This document shows, piece by piece, positions 26,694 through 38,125 of a DNA stretch of 64,000 nt. How positions within the stretch are numbered: the stretch's first letter is position 1; every line of letters begins with the position of its first letter. The notes beneath the pieces are model-generated. The model did no database searches. It had not been told where the DNA came from and saw only the letters and a list, made by a program, of their open reading frames with translations. Made by a program: the position numbers and the translations under genes. The DNA comes from Methylocystis rosea SV97 (GTDB lineage Bacteria > Pseudomonadota > Alphaproteobacteria > Rhizobiales > Beijerinckiaceae): contig NZ_KB889963.1 in NCBI RefSeq assembly GCF_000372845.1, positions 62,001 through 126,000 on the forward strand. Direction: 5' to 3'.

Positions 26694-27536
26694 TCATGAC
26701 GCGTCCCATTCCTGGGGCCACTCTTCCCGCAGTCGGCCGCCGAGCCGCACCGGCGAGATCATCGTCGCCAGCCCGTCGGCGCCGATTTCGGCCGCCACGC
26801 CGCAGAAGGTCGCCTCGCCATTGGCGGGCTCAAAGCGCGCGCCGGGCGTTTTGCGCAGGAACCGGCGAAGCGGCTCCTCCTTGTCCATGCCGACGACGGA
26901 GTCGTAATCGCCCGTCATGCCCGCGTCGGTCTGATAGCCGGTGCCTCCCGGCAGGATCTGCGCGTCGGCGGTCGGCGTATGCGTGTGCGAGCCGACCACC
27001 ACGGACGCGCGGCCATCGACGAAATGCGCCATCGCCATTTTCTCGCTCGACGCCTCGGCGTGCATGTCGATAAAAATGGCGTCGCATCCAACGCCCAGCG
27101 GGCAGGCGCCCAGCTCGCGCTCAATGGCGGCAAAAGGATCGTCGAGCGCGTCCATGAAGACCCGGCCGATCGGATTGACGACGAGCACCTGCTGCCCGCG
27201 CGCCGCCGTATAGAGGCCGGCGCCGCGTCCCGGCGTTCCCGGCGGATAATTGACCGGGCGCAGCAGCCGCGGCTGGCGTTCGATGAAAACAAGAGCTTCG
27301 CGCTGATCGAAGGCGTGATTGCCGAGCGTGACGCAATCGACGCCAAGGCCGAGCATTTCATCGCAAATGGCTTCGGTGATGCCGAAGCCTCCGGCGGCGT
27401 TCTCGCCATTGACGACGACGAAGTCGAGCGCCCATTTTTCGCGCAGCCGGGGGACAAAGCGCGACACAGCCGCACGGCCCGAACGGCCCAGAACGTCGCC
27501 GATGAAGAGAAAGCGGAGCGGCGAGGATTTCGACAT
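26694..27536 (-). CDS. YmdB-family metallophosphoesterase
   Basis: A 280-residue protein of the TIGR00282/YmdB family of di-iron phosphodiesterases, reported to act on 2',3'-cyclic nucleotides. Metal-binding residues are visible in FIGDVLGRSG, VNGENAAGG, TLGNHAFDQ, IDMHAEASSEKMA and VGSHTHTPTADA. It is cytoplasmic and of normal length. It converges with the BASS transporter gene. Confidence 0.93.
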   Translation of the reverse strand: MSKSSPLRFLFIGDVLGRSGRAAVSRFVPRLREKWALDFVVVNGENAAGGFGITEAICDEMLGLGVDCVTLGNHAFDQREALVFIERQPRLLRPVNYPPGTPGRGAGLYTAARGQQVLVVNPIGRVFMDALDDPFAAIERELGACPLGVGCDAIFIDMHAEASSEKMAMAHFVDGRASVVVGSHTHTPTADAQILPGGTGYQTDAGMTGDYDSVVGMDKEEPLRRFLRKTPGARFEPANGEATFCGVAAEIGADGLATMISPVRLGGRLREEWPQEWDAS

Positions 27537-27658
27537 ATGGCCTCATAGCCCGCGCGCGCAGCCAGAGCAAAGCCGATCGGAGGTTGCGCGACGACGCGGC
27601 GTTTCATAACTGGAGCCGGCTGATGTAACATCACATTCCATTGCGAGCCCCGCCAAAA

Positions 27659-28843
27659 ATGCAAGACGCCGCCGAACGACCCGCCGTCCTGACGCAAAAA
27701 GACGCGCCGGCGCGGCCTTACGTCGTTTTCGAAGACGGCCGCAGCGAGGGACAGGCGCTGCTGTTTGAGGAGCCGGAGGAGTTCATCGTCGCGCGCGCGG
27801 CGAAAGACGTCGCGGCGGCGTTCGAACGCATGGAGGCGGCGACCCGACGCGGCCTCTATCTCGCCGGCTACGCCGGTTACGAGCTCGGCTATGCGCTGGA
27901 GCCCAGATTCGCCGCTCAAGCTACGCCCGACGCGCAGACGCCGCTGCTCCTCTTCGGCGCGTTTCGGGCGCCGCGGCCCTGGTCGCTGCCGCCCGCCGAG
28001 AGCGCGGCGCCGAACATTCCGCTTTCGCCTGCCTGGACTCAGGAGGAGTACACGCAGCGATTCAACACGTGCCGAGACTATATTTTCGCCGGCGACGTTT
28101 ATCAGATCAATCTCACCTTCCCGCTGTACGGACGCTATGACGGCGATGCGCTTTCGCTGTATCGCGGTCTGCGCAAGCGCCAGCCGGTCGCTTATGGCGG
28201 CGTCGTCGCGCTGGAAGCCGAAACCGTCGTGTCGCTCTCGCCGGAAGTCTTCTTCGAGGCGCAGGACCGCGACATTCGCGCCCGTCCGATGAAAGGCACC
28301 GCGCAGCGCGGCGTGATGCCGACCGAAGACATGGCGCGCGCGCAATATCTCGTCGAAGACGAAAAATCGCGCGCCGAAAATCTGATGATCGTCGATCTTC
28401 TTCGAAACGATCTTTCGCGGCTCGCCGTCGTCGGCACGGTGAAAGTGACGGATCTTTTCACCATCCAGACCTATCCGACGCTGCATCAGATGACGTCGGG
28501 CATCGAGGCGCGGCTGCGCGACGACGTGACGCTGAAGGATCTGTTCACCGGGCTTTTCCCTTGCGGCTCGGTGACCGGCGCGCCCAAGATCCGCGCGATG
28601 GAGATCATCCGCGATCTCGAATGCGCGGCGCGCGGCGTCTATTGCGGGGCGCTCGGCGTCATCGCGCCTGATGGCGACATTCGTTTCAACGTCGCGATCC
28701 GCACGCTGACCATTTTTCCGGAAGGCGACCTCGTCTGCAATGTCGGCTCCGCCGTCGTCGCCGATTCCCGCGCGCGCGAAGAGTATGAGGAATGTCTGAT
28801 CAAGGCGCGCTTTCTGACGGGCGCGAGAACGACTTCGGCCTGA
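27659..28843 (+). CDS. pabB: Aminodeoxychorismate synthase component I
   Basis: A 394-residue chorismate-binding enzyme that makes 4-amino-4-deoxychorismate for folate. The C-terminal catalytic domain (about 130-385) has RPMKGTAQRG with the PabB Lys, ENLMIVDLLRNDLSRLA and GSVTGAPKIRAMEII. ATG 27659 is preferred over a TTG 18 bp upstream. The 3' end overlaps the pabC start by 52 bp, so the two folate genes are co-translated. No glutaminase (PabA) gene is adjacent. Confidence 0.93.
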   Translation: MQDAAERPAVLTQKDAPARPYVVFEDGRSEGQALLFEEPEEFIVARAAKDVAAAFERMEAATRRGLYLAGYAGYELGYALEPRFAAQATPDAQTPLLLFGAFRAPRPWSLPPAESAAPNIPLSPAWTQEEYTQRFNTCRDYIFAGDVYQINLTFPLYGRYDGDALSLYRGLRKRQPVAYGGVVALEAETVVSLSPEVFFEAQDRDIRARPMKGTAQRGVMPTEDMARAQYLVEDEKSRAENLMIVDLLRNDLSRLAVVGTVKVTDLFTIQTYPTLHQMTSGIEARLRDDVTLKDLFTGLFPCGSVTGAPKIRAMEIIRDLECAARGVYCGALGVIAPDGDIRFNVAIRTLTIFPEGDLVCNVGSAVVADSRAREEYEECLIKARFLTGARTTSA

Positions 28844-29457
28844 TCGAAACGCTGCTGTGGACGCGCGACGAAGGCTTTCGCCTCTTGCCTGAACATCTCG
28901 CGCGGCTTGCGGCTTCGAGCGCCGCGCTCGGCTTCGCCCATGATGACGCGCGAGTCCGCGATGCGCTGAACGCCGCTGCCGCGGGGGCGTCGAGCGGGCG
29001 CCTTCGCGTGCGGCTGGTCCTGGCGCGCGACGGAACGATTGAAACCAGCGTCACGCCGATCGAGCCGATTCCGCCCGGTACCATCTGGCGCGTCGCCGTC
29101 GCAAACCGGCGCTTTTCGTCCGCCGATCCGCTGTTGCGGCACAAGACGACTCGGCGCGCGCTCTATGAAGACGCGCTCGCCGAGGCGGCGCAGCGCTGCG
29201 GCGCCGACGAAGTTCTCTTTCAAAATGAGCGCGAAGAGCTATGCGAGGGGGCGCGCTGCAACCTCTTCGCGCCTCAGGGCGACATTTTACTGACCCCGCC
29301 ACTGTCCTGCGGCCTGCTGCCGGGAACGCTGCGCGCTGCGCTCATCGCGCAAGGGCGCGCCTGCGAGTCGATCCTGCGCCTTGAAGATATTTCTCGCTCC
29401 GGGTTTTTTCTCGGCAATTCGGTGCGCGGGCTGGTTCGCGCGCGACTCGTCGATTAA
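28792..29457 (+). CDS. pabC: 4-amino-4-deoxychorismate lyase (aminotransferase class IV)
   Basis: A 221-residue PLP enzyme that releases pyruvate and p-aminobenzoate. Fold-type IV features: FGLIETLLWTRDEGFRLLPEHLARLAAS at the start, the PLP Lys region KTTRRALYEDAL, and the Glu segment DEVLFQNEREELCEGARCNLF. It overlaps pabB, which favours PabC over a branched-chain aminotransferase. Start at ATG 28792. Confidence 0.9.
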   Translation: MSDQGALSDGRENDFGLIETLLWTRDEGFRLLPEHLARLAASSAALGFAHDDARVRDALNAAAAGASSGRLRVRLVLARDGTIETSVTPIEPIPPGTIWRVAVANRRFSSADPLLRHKTTRRALYEDALAEAAQRCGADEVLFQNEREELCEGARCNLFAPQGDILLTPPLSCGLLPGTLRAALIAQGRACESILRLEDISRSGFFLGNSVRGLVRARLVD

Positions 29458-29736
29458 CGGATTAGCGGCCGAAAAAGCGGCTCCTCCAGCCGAAACTCAG
29501 CGCCGCCCAAGCCCATCAGCCCCCAGGATTCCGATAATCGTCCCGCCGCCGAATGCCGCCGCTTTGTTGTTCCGCACGCTCGCTTCTGATTCTTCCGGCG
29601 TTCGCAGGGAAAATGCCATCGGCTCAGGCTAGAGCCGCGGTAGAATCGTAACGCGACAGATCAAATGGCTGAGGCGGGATTGCCAGGATTTAGGAAGCGG
29701 ATGCGGGTCGAGTTTGGCGAAGCACAGTGCAGCGCA

Positions 29737-30066
29737 TCAGTCACGCTGCAAGCGTCTGGTCACCAAAAGCTTCCGACGCAATGGCGGCGCTTGGCCGCCT
29801 GTTTGTCGTAGACGATCAGCGCCGGCTCCCGCGTTCAGCTCTAGGGGCGAGCTGGAAGCGAGCATGTGGGGGTGTTCAATCAGTTGGGCTATTCCGACAG
29901 AGTGGCCGTTGCGGTCACGCAAAGGCAGTTTGGCGCCGGGCGCCAAGCCTTGGTCCAACAAATCCGCGGCGACAGCGATTAGAATGTTGGCGAGTTCCTG
30001 GCTGCGGGAGACTGAATCCCCGACAAGCGGCGCAGTGCGACACTCAATTGTGACCTCAAATTGCAT
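29737..30066 (-). CDS. Small hypothetical protein
   Basis: A 109-residue frame. The first 65 residues (MQFEVTIECRTA, then ELANILIAVAADLLDQGL, then LPLRDRNGHSVGIAQL) look like a known type of small protein with a beta strand, a helix and a short DxNGxxVG turn. The last 40 residues are Arg- and Leu-rich and look like read-through of a lost stop, so the 3' end may be frameshifted. Two plus-strand frames overlap it and are considered shadows. The flanks 29458-29736 and 30067-30362 hold no recognisable gene. Confidence 0.5.
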   Translation of the reverse strand: MQFEVTIECRTAPLVGDSVSRSQELANILIAVAADLLDQGLAPGAKLPLRDRNGHSVGIAQLIEHPHMLASSSPLELNAGAGADRLRQTGGQAPPLRRKLLVTRRLQRD

Positions 30067-30362
30067 AGGCCGGCCTCATAACAATACAGACAACGCAATG
30101 CGCTCAGCGACTAAGCTAACGTAAATTACCGCTCTTCGAAATGGTTTACAATCAATTATCCCAGCATGGATGCGCACTAAGGGCTGCGCCTGCCCCTGAA
30201 AGGCGGTCGCCGCCGCCTGCGTGGCGCGGGGAAGGCAAGGAGCCGCCGTTCGTGCGCTGACTATTTGCGGAGCCTGAAGCCGCCTAATGGAGGTTATCAG
30301 CCGCGCTTGATGGCGCGGCCATTTGATCTGTCGCGAGAGGCCATTCGTTCGCGCTACACGTC

Positions 30363-31649
30363 TTAGGTCTGTCCCGGCTTCAGCCGGTAGAAAATATGCC
30401 TGCCGATGACGTCCATCTTTCGGAGCGCGCGCGCCCAGCGCGGATGGGCGTAATTGGCGTGGTAATGCGTCGAACGGCCGACGTCGGAGATGTAGGTTCG
30501 ACCGACCATGACCTCCTTGGCGACGCGCACCGCCTGTTCCCAGGCGTCGCCTTCGGTGATGCGGAGCGACTTGCCCTCGCAGGCGAAGGAGAACTGGCAG
30601 CCACGATAGTGGTGCCGGTTCTGATAGACGACGCCGCAGACGCTTGCCGGATAAAGCCCGCTCTGGACGCGGTTGAGCACGACCTGCGCGACCGCCGCCT
30701 GCCCCGCCTCGGGCTCGCTGCGGGCCTCGAAATAGACCGCTTCCGCCAGACAGCGGGCCTCGCGGCCGAGCTTTTCCGGATCGATCGAAGCGGCATAATC
30801 CGGACGTGACGCGCTCAACGCCTGGCCTGGCGTCGACAGCGCCAGCGTCGCGCCGGGGAAAGACGACACTTCGATGGGCACGGCGTCGGGCAGCGCCGGC
30901 GTCGAAGAGCCCAGCGCGACGGCGCGCGGCGTCTGCGGGGATGCGCCATGAAGGGCGCGTTCGGTCAGCGCCTCCCGCCCGAGGTCGCGAGGCGCGTCGG
31001 CCCCCGTCGGCGTCGAGATCGACGAACTCTGCGCCGGCGAGGCGGCCGCCATCGACTTTTGCGTCGTCGCCGGCTCTGGCGCGGAGCCCGCGTCCGCCTC
31101 TTCGAGCGCTTCGTCGCCGGGGGTTTTGCCGCGCGGCGCAAGCGGCGTCGCCGTCGGCCGCGTCGACTTGCCATCGAGGCCGAAGGAGAGTGGCGGCGAT
31201 TCGCTCAGCCCTAAATTCGCCGGCTGCGGCCGGCGCGTCTCGAAACCGGGCCGCATGGCGACCACCGGATCGCCCTTATGCCGCCGATCGACCTGGGGAA
31301 AATGCTTCACATCGGGCTTGAGGTCGACATGCGGCTCGCGCTCGTCGGAAACGCCCTCCTCTGGGCCGCCGACGTTGAGGCGCGCCTGCTGAATTTGGGC
31401 GCGGCTGGGGCCATAGAATCCGTAATCGCCGCTCGCTGCCTCGCTGAAGCCGAGCGTCAGCGCCCCTGGCGCGCGCGCCGCGAGCGGAGAAACGCGCCAG
31501 TCGGCGACGGGGTCCTGCCCGGCGACCGCGGTGAAGGAGACCAGCATGCCGACGCCGAGCGCCCAAGGCGCCGTTACGCTAAAGACCCAGGGCGCAACCC
31601 CTTTGCGCACGAAACGCGTTCTCGACTGACGACGCATAGACTGATCCAT
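30363..31649 (-). CDS. SleB-like cell wall hydrolase
   Basis: A protein of about 428 residues. A basic N-terminus with one membrane segment (VFSVTAPWALGVGMLVSFTAVAG) is followed by a long Ala/Pro/Ser-rich low-complexity linker (about 50-290). The C-terminal Hydrolase_2/SleB domain (about 295-420) has CLAEAVYFEARSEPEAGQAAVAQVVLNRV with the catalytic Glu, CQFSFACEG and THYHANYAHPRWA. It should cut peptidoglycan in the periplasm. The start is uncertain; ATG 31649 is taken, with a TTG at 31670 or an ATG at 31637 possible. Confidence 0.88.
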   Translation of the reverse strand: MDQSMRRQSRTRFVRKGVAPWVFSVTAPWALGVGMLVSFTAVAGQDPVADWRVSPLAARAPGALTLGFSEAASGDYGFYGPSRAQIQQARLNVGGPEEGVSDEREPHVDLKPDVKHFPQVDRRHKGDPVVAMRPGFETRRPQPANLGLSESPPLSFGLDGKSTRPTATPLAPRGKTPGDEALEEADAGSAPEPATTQKSMAAASPAQSSSISTPTGADAPRDLGREALTERALHGASPQTPRAVALGSSTPALPDAVPIEVSSFPGATLALSTPGQALSASRPDYAASIDPEKLGREARCLAEAVYFEARSEPEAGQAAVAQVVLNRVQSGLYPASVCGVVYQNRHHYRGCQFSFACEGKSLRITEGDAWEQAVRVAKEVMVGRTYISDVGRSTHYHANYAHPRWARALRKMDVIGRHIFYRLKPGQT

Positions 31650-31794
31650 GTGCGACGGCGCGTCTGGCAAGGCGCCGCGATTTGCGTCGCTCCGCCTCGG
31701 ATGCGATCCTTCGCAAAACCTTATCGTTCATTAGCCTTGCGGAACCGTTGCCGGCGCGGCGCCGCGATCGTGCCAGAATGACGCAACGGCGCGA

Positions 31795-32211
31795 TCATTC
31801 GCCGATCAGATGCAGCGCGACCTCGCGCCGGTGGGGCCGCCGGCGGTGCTCGAAAAGAAAGACGCCCTGCCAAGTTCCAAGCGCCAGCGCGCCGCCAATG
31901 AGGGGAATCGAGAGCTGAGTCTGCGTGAGCGCGGCGCGGATATGCGCCGGCATGTCATCGGCGCCTTCCGTATCATGGGCGTAATCCGAGCCTTCGGGCG
32001 CGAGCCTTGCAAAGACGGCTTCGAGATCGCGCAGCACGGTGGGATCGGCGTTTTCCTGAATGAGCAGCGACGCGGAGGTGTGGCGACAGAACGCCGTCGC
32101 CAGCCCCTGCGTTATCCGCGCGCCGCGCGCAAAGTCGCGGACGGCCTCGGTAAATTCGTAAAATCCGCGCCCGGATGTGTCGATCCGCAGGATTCGGCTC
32201 GTTTGTCGCAT
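31795..32211 (-). CDS. YjbQ/UPF0047 family protein
   Basis: A 138-residue protein of the UPF0047 (YjbQ) family, annotated in places as a secondary thiamine-phosphate synthase. Conserved segments are FCRHTSASLLIQENADP, DYAHDTEGADDMPAHI and LGTWQGVFLFEHRRRPHRREV, which carry the metal-binding histidines. ATG 32211 gives the family's usual length; the open frame upstream has no homology. It diverges from the cyclic-nucleotide-binding gene. Confidence 0.9.
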   Translation of the reverse strand: MRQTSRILRIDTSGRGFYEFTEAVRDFARGARITQGLATAFCRHTSASLLIQENADPTVLRDLEAVFARLAPEGSDYAHDTEGADDMPAHIRAALTQTQLSIPLIGGALALGTWQGVFLFEHRRRPHRREVALHLIGE

Positions 32212-32318
32212 GGAGCGAATGTGCGAAAGCGCATGGGAAAGTCCAGTCCCGCAGGCTTTTTGAACGCTTGTCTTGGTTACGCGCAAAGGTTAAGCGCGCC
32301 GTAAGGATGGAAGCTGCA

Positions 32319-32990
32319 ATGTCGGAACTGATCGATACGCTAATGAGCTGGGCCGCGTCGGATACGGGAAAGACCGTCGGCGGGGTGGCGCTGACGGCGC
32401 TCGCCTGGGCGGAAGCGTCGACGGTCGTCGGCGCCGCTTACATGAAGCGGATGATTCCGCTGCGCATCACGGCGATGCTGGGCAATGTGCTGGGCGTGAC
32501 CTTGGGGCTCATCATCGGCAGCCCGCCGACGATCGCCAAACATGCGATCAACCTGCCGCTCAATTTCACCCGCATGCGCGAAATGCGCAAGCTCATCTCC
32601 AGCGTGCGCGAAGCCAACGGCAGCGACCTGAACATCGAATGGCTGAAGCCCTTCATGCATCCGCGCACGTTGCGACGCGGCGAAGCGGTCTTCATGAAAG
32701 GCGACGCAGCCGACGAGGCCTTCGTCGTCGTCGAAGGAAGCGTTGAAATCGTCGAACGCGGCGCGCTTCTCTCGCCCGGCGCCATTTTCGGCGAGATGGC
32801 GCTATTTACGACCAACGGCAAACGCACCGCGACGGCGCGCTGCAAGAGCGACGTCAGTCTGCTCGTCATCACTTATGAGCAGTTCGAACAGCTCTATTTT
32901 CAAAACCCCGAGTTCGGCCTTTATCTCGTGCGGCTGATCGTGCGCCGCTTCGAGATGAATCACCGTGAGCAGGAGCTGGAGAGCGCGTGA
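32319..32990 (+). CDS. Membrane protein with C-terminal cyclic nucleotide-binding domain
   Basis: A 223-residue protein. The N-terminal third has two hydrophobic stretches (about 18-40 and 48-70, ITAMLGNVLGVTLGLIIGS). The C-terminal domain (about 105-215) is a CRP-type cNMP-binding fold: LRRGEAVFMKGDAADEAFVVVEGSVEIV and GAIFGEMALFTTNGKRTATARC, the phosphate-binding cassette with Glu and Arg. No DNA-binding domain follows, so it is not a CRP regulator but a membrane sensor or ligand-gated regulator. ATG 32319 has GGAAG 5 bp upstream; an in-frame ATG at 32307 is possible. Confidence 0.8.
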   Translation: MSELIDTLMSWAASDTGKTVGGVALTALAWAEASTVVGAAYMKRMIPLRITAMLGNVLGVTLGLIIGSPPTIAKHAINLPLNFTRMREMRKLISSVREANGSDLNIEWLKPFMHPRTLRRGEAVFMKGDAADEAFVVVEGSVEIVERGALLSPGAIFGEMALFTTNGKRTATARCKSDVSLLVITYEQFEQLYFQNPEFGLYLVRLIVRRFEMNHREQELESA

Positions 32991-33023
32991 GGGAACGGCG
33001 GAGCGCGCGCGGCGTCTCTCCTG

Positions 33024-33054
33024 CGTCATGGCCGGGACAAGCCCGGCCATGACG
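33024..33054. repeat. Extragenic palindrome with ACAAG loop
   Basis: A 13-bp perfect stem, CGTCATGGCCGGG and its complement, encloses the loop ACAAG. It stands between the convergent cNMP-binding and ppdK genes, where it may act as a transcription stop. The same loop with a diverged stem occurs at 47384-47411. Elements of this wording are very frequent in Rhizobiales genomes. Confidence 0.75.
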
Positions 33055-33100
33055 AGTCGACGAGACGCGCGCCTTTCTTAGCGCTGCTCTCCGAGCAGGA

Positions 33101-35779
33101 TCACGCCGTGCTCACGGCCTTCTCGCCGAGCGCCGCCTGGGCCGCGGCGAGCCGCGCGATCGGCACGCGGAACGGCGAACAGGACACATAGTCGAAGCCG
33201 ATCTTGTCGAAGAAGGCGACGGAAACCGGATCGCCGCCATGCTCGCCGCAGACGCCGAGCGTAATCGTCGGGTTCGCGGCGCGGGCGCGCTTGCAGCCGA
33301 GTTCGACCAGCTCGCCGACGCCTTCCTGATCAATCGTCACGAAGGGGTCGGCCGGCAGCAGCCCCTTTTCAAGATAGGCGTTGAGGAAGGATCCCGAATC
33401 GTCGCGAGAAATGCCGAGCGTCGTTTGCGTCAGGTCGTTGGTGCCGAAGGAGAAGAAATCCGCAGATGGCGCGATGTCGCCGGCGCGCAGCGCCGCGCGC
33501 GGCAATTCGATCATCGTGCCGACGTGATAGTTCGGCCTGATTCCGGTCTCGCCCTCGACGAGCTTCGCCATTTCGGCGACGCGCGCCTTGACGAGATCGA
33601 GTTCCGCGCGTGTGAAGACGAGCGGCGCCATGATCTCGATGTCGACGGGTTCGCCGGTCGAAAGGCTGGCTTCGATCGCCGCCTCGAAGATCGCGCGCGC
33701 CTGCATGTCGACGATTTCGGGGAAGATGACAGCGAGCCGCACGCCCCGAAAGCCGAGCATCGGGTTGAATTCGGAAAGCTGCGCGGCGCGGCGGCGCAGT
33801 TTCACCGGATCGGCGCCCATCGCCCGCGCCACGGCGGCGATCTCGGCGTCCGAATGCGGCAGGAATTCATGCAGCGGCGGATCAAGCAGACGGATCGTGA
33901 CCGGCAGGCCCGACATGATCTCAAAAAGCTGCTTGAAGTCCTCGCGCTGCATCGGCAGCAGTTTCGCCAGCGCGAGGCGGCGCCCTTCGGCGTCGTCGGC
34001 GAGAATCATCTCGCGCACCGCGACAATGCGCTCACCTTCGAAAAACATATGCTCGGTGCGCGCGAGGCCGATGCCCTCGGCGCCGAAACGGCGGGCGGCG
34101 CGGGCATCCGACGGCGTTTCGGCATTGGCGCGAATCTTCAGCCGCCGTTTCTGGTCCGCCCAGGACATCAGCACGGCGAATTCGCCGGTGAGCTCCGGCC
34201 GCTGCATCTTCACCTCGCCGGCGATGACCTGCCCGGCGGACCCGTCGATGGTGATGCGGTCGCCTTTGCCGAAACGCTTGCCGGCGACGGTAAAGCTCTG
34301 GTCCTCATAGTCGATGCGCAGCGCGCCGGCGCCGGTGACGCAGGGCTTGCCCATGCCGCGCGCCACGACGGCGGCGTGCGAGGTCATGCCGCCGCGCGCG
34401 GTGAGAATGCCTTCCGCCCCATGCATGCCGGTGATGTCTTCGGGACTCGTCTCGATGCGCACGAGGATGATCTTGCGTCCGTTCGAGGCGAGCTTCGCGG
34501 CTTCTTCGGGGTTAAAGACGATTTCGCCGACAGCCGCGCCCGGCGAGGCGGGGAGACCCGTGGCGAGAATATTGCGCTTCGCCGCGGGATCGATCGTTGG
34601 ATGCAGCAATTGTTCGAGCGACTGCGGCTCGACGCGCGTGATCGCCTCATCCTTGCCGATGAGGCCTTCGCGAGCCATGTCGACGGCGAGCTTGAGCGCC
34701 GCGCGCGCCGTGCGTTTGCCCGCGCGCGTCTGCAGCATCCATAATTTCCCGCGCTCGACGGTAAACTCCATGTCCTGCATGTCGCGGAAGTGGCGTTCGA
34801 GCTTGTCGGCGTAGCCCTTGAATTCGGCGAAGATCGCCGGCATCGCCGCTTCGAGCGAAATCTTCTCGAAACCGGAGGCGTGGCTCGCGGACTGGGCGAT
34901 CGGTTGCGGCGTGCGGATGCCGGCGACGACGTCTTCGCCCTGCGCATTGATCAGATATTCGCCATAGAGCTCGCGCACGCCGGTCGAAGGGTTGCGCGTG
35001 AAGGCGACGCCGGTCGCCGATTGCGCCCCCATATTGCCAAACACCATCGCCTGAATACTGACCGCGGTCCCCCAGCTTTCGGGGATGTTGTGCAGGCCGC
35101 GATAGACGATGGCGCGATTGTTCATCCAGGATGAAAACACCGCCTTGATCGCGCCCCACAATTGCTCGCGGGGATCCTGTGGGAAGCTCTTGCCGGCGGC
35201 CTGTTCGACGATCGCCTTGTATTGCGCGGCGACCTTGCGCCAATCGTCAGCCGTCAGCTGCGTATCGAGCGCGAAGCCCTTGCTCTCCTTGATACTCTCC
35301 AACGCCTCCTCGAACTGGTGATGTTCGACGCCGAGCACGACGGAGGAATACATTTCGATGAAGCGTCGGTAGCAGTCCCATGCGAAGCGTTCGTCGCCGG
35401 AGTTGCGCGCGATCGCTTCCACGGTCTCGTCGTTGAGACCGAGATTGAGCACCGTGTCCATCATCCCGGGCATTGAGGCGCGGGCGCCCGAACGCACCGA
35501 GACGAGCAGCGGCTGCTGCTTGTCTTCGAAGGCGTGCCCGGCGACGCGGCCGATATCGGCAAGCGCGGCGTCGACCTGCCCGGCGAGATCGGCGGGAAAG
35601 GTCTTGCCGTTGGCGTAAAAATAGGCGCAGACCTCGGTGGTGATGGTGAAGCCGGGCGGCACTGGCAGTCCGAGGGACGCCATTTCAGCGAGATTGGCTC
35701 CCTTGCCGCCCAAAAGCTCTTTCATCGACGCCGATCCTTCGGACCGACCGGCGCTGAAACTATACACCCACTTGGTCAT
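33101..35779 (-). CDS. ppdK: Pyruvate, phosphate dikinase
   Basis: An 892-residue enzyme that interconverts pyruvate, ATP and Pi with PEP, AMP and PPi. The N-terminal ATP-grasp domain opens with KELLGGKGANLAEMASLGLPVPPGFT. The swivelling domain carries the phospho-His in GGMTSHAAVVARGMGKPC (about residue 455). The C-terminal TIM barrel has FFSFGTNDLTQTTLG and GVCGEHGGDP with its Cys. The start ATG 35779 gives the family's normal length. In a serine-cycle methylotroph it can regenerate PEP or balance the pyruvate-PEP node. It is a single gene; 215 bp separate it from the divergent DUF1192 gene. Confidence 0.97.
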   Translation of the reverse strand: MTKWVYSFSAGRSEGSASMKELLGGKGANLAEMASLGLPVPPGFTITTEVCAYFYANGKTFPADLAGQVDAALADIGRVAGHAFEDKQQPLLVSVRSGARASMPGMMDTVLNLGLNDETVEAIARNSGDERFAWDCYRRFIEMYSSVVLGVEHHQFEEALESIKESKGFALDTQLTADDWRKVAAQYKAIVEQAAGKSFPQDPREQLWGAIKAVFSSWMNNRAIVYRGLHNIPESWGTAVSIQAMVFGNMGAQSATGVAFTRNPSTGVRELYGEYLINAQGEDVVAGIRTPQPIAQSASHASGFEKISLEAAMPAIFAEFKGYADKLERHFRDMQDMEFTVERGKLWMLQTRAGKRTARAALKLAVDMAREGLIGKDEAITRVEPQSLEQLLHPTIDPAAKRNILATGLPASPGAAVGEIVFNPEEAAKLASNGRKIILVRIETSPEDITGMHGAEGILTARGGMTSHAAVVARGMGKPCVTGAGALRIDYEDQSFTVAGKRFGKGDRITIDGSAGQVIAGEVKMQRPELTGEFAVLMSWADQKRRLKIRANAETPSDARAARRFGAEGIGLARTEHMFFEGERIVAVREMILADDAEGRRLALAKLLPMQREDFKQLFEIMSGLPVTIRLLDPPLHEFLPHSDAEIAAVARAMGADPVKLRRRAAQLSEFNPMLGFRGVRLAVIFPEIVDMQARAIFEAAIEASLSTGEPVDIEIMAPLVFTRAELDLVKARVAEMAKLVEGETGIRPNYHVGTMIELPRAALRAGDIAPSADFFSFGTNDLTQTTLGISRDDSGSFLNAYLEKGLLPADPFVTIDQEGVGELVELGCKRARAANPTITLGVCGEHGGDPVSVAFFDKIGFDYVSCSPFRVPIARLAAAQAALGEKAVSTA

Positions 35780-35994
35780 ACCTAGTTCGTCCGGCGAGAG
35801 AGGCGGGCGCGGAACGCGCCGCGCCCTGGCGGTCTTGGCGCTTCCGGCCGCGCCGCGGCCGCCGACGCCCCGCCTGCGCGGATCATCAAGCGCGCCGGAA
35901 GTTACGCTCAAATGACGCGCGTCCACAAGTTGGCGCGCGACTCCTTGAGCGCTATTTTGGCCAGCGAGCGAAGAAATCCAGCCGAGGTCGCGCG

Positions 35995-36186
35995 GTGATG
36001 AAAAGCGAACAGGATGACGCGCCGCGTCCGGCGGCTTTCGAGATCGGCCAGCCGCTCGATCTTCTGTCCGTCGCCGAACTCGACGAGCGCATCGAAAGAC
36101 TACGGCTAGAGATCGCCCGGCTTGAGGCCAAGCGCGCGGGAAAACAGGCGGCGAGCGCGGCGGCGGAAGCATTCTTCAGAAAATAG
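35995..36186 (+). CDS. DUF1192 family protein
   Basis: A 63-residue protein matching the small alphaproteobacterial DUF1192 family: a short variable start, then PLDLLSVAELDERIERLRLEIARLEAKRAGKQ, a charged helix likely to form a coiled coil. No function is known. It lies 108 bp upstream of aspS on the same strand. Confidence 0.85.
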   Translation: MMKSEQDDAPRPAAFEIGQPLDLLSVAELDERIERLRLEIARLEAKRAGKQAASAAAEAFFRK

Positions 36187-36294
36187 GTCTCCCGCCCGAC
36201 GGGGCTCGGCTTGACAGCCGACGATGGCCCATGCCCTTTCTGCGCGCGAAAATGCCCGATCGTTTCGGGATCCCGTCCTTTTACACTCCACCCC

Positions 36295-38088
<1,794 letters not shown>

Positions 38089-38125
38089 CGACAATCGCCA
38101 AGGCGCGCGTTGCGGAGTTGAAGAC

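Noticed and set aside
33239-34744. 501-codon plus-strand frame over ppdK, and similar long frames over uvrD (44255-45646 minus) and the PKS (7421-8923 plus)
   Set aside because: All are antisense shadows of genes with clear catalytic motifs; they show no signal, domain or ribosome site of their own.
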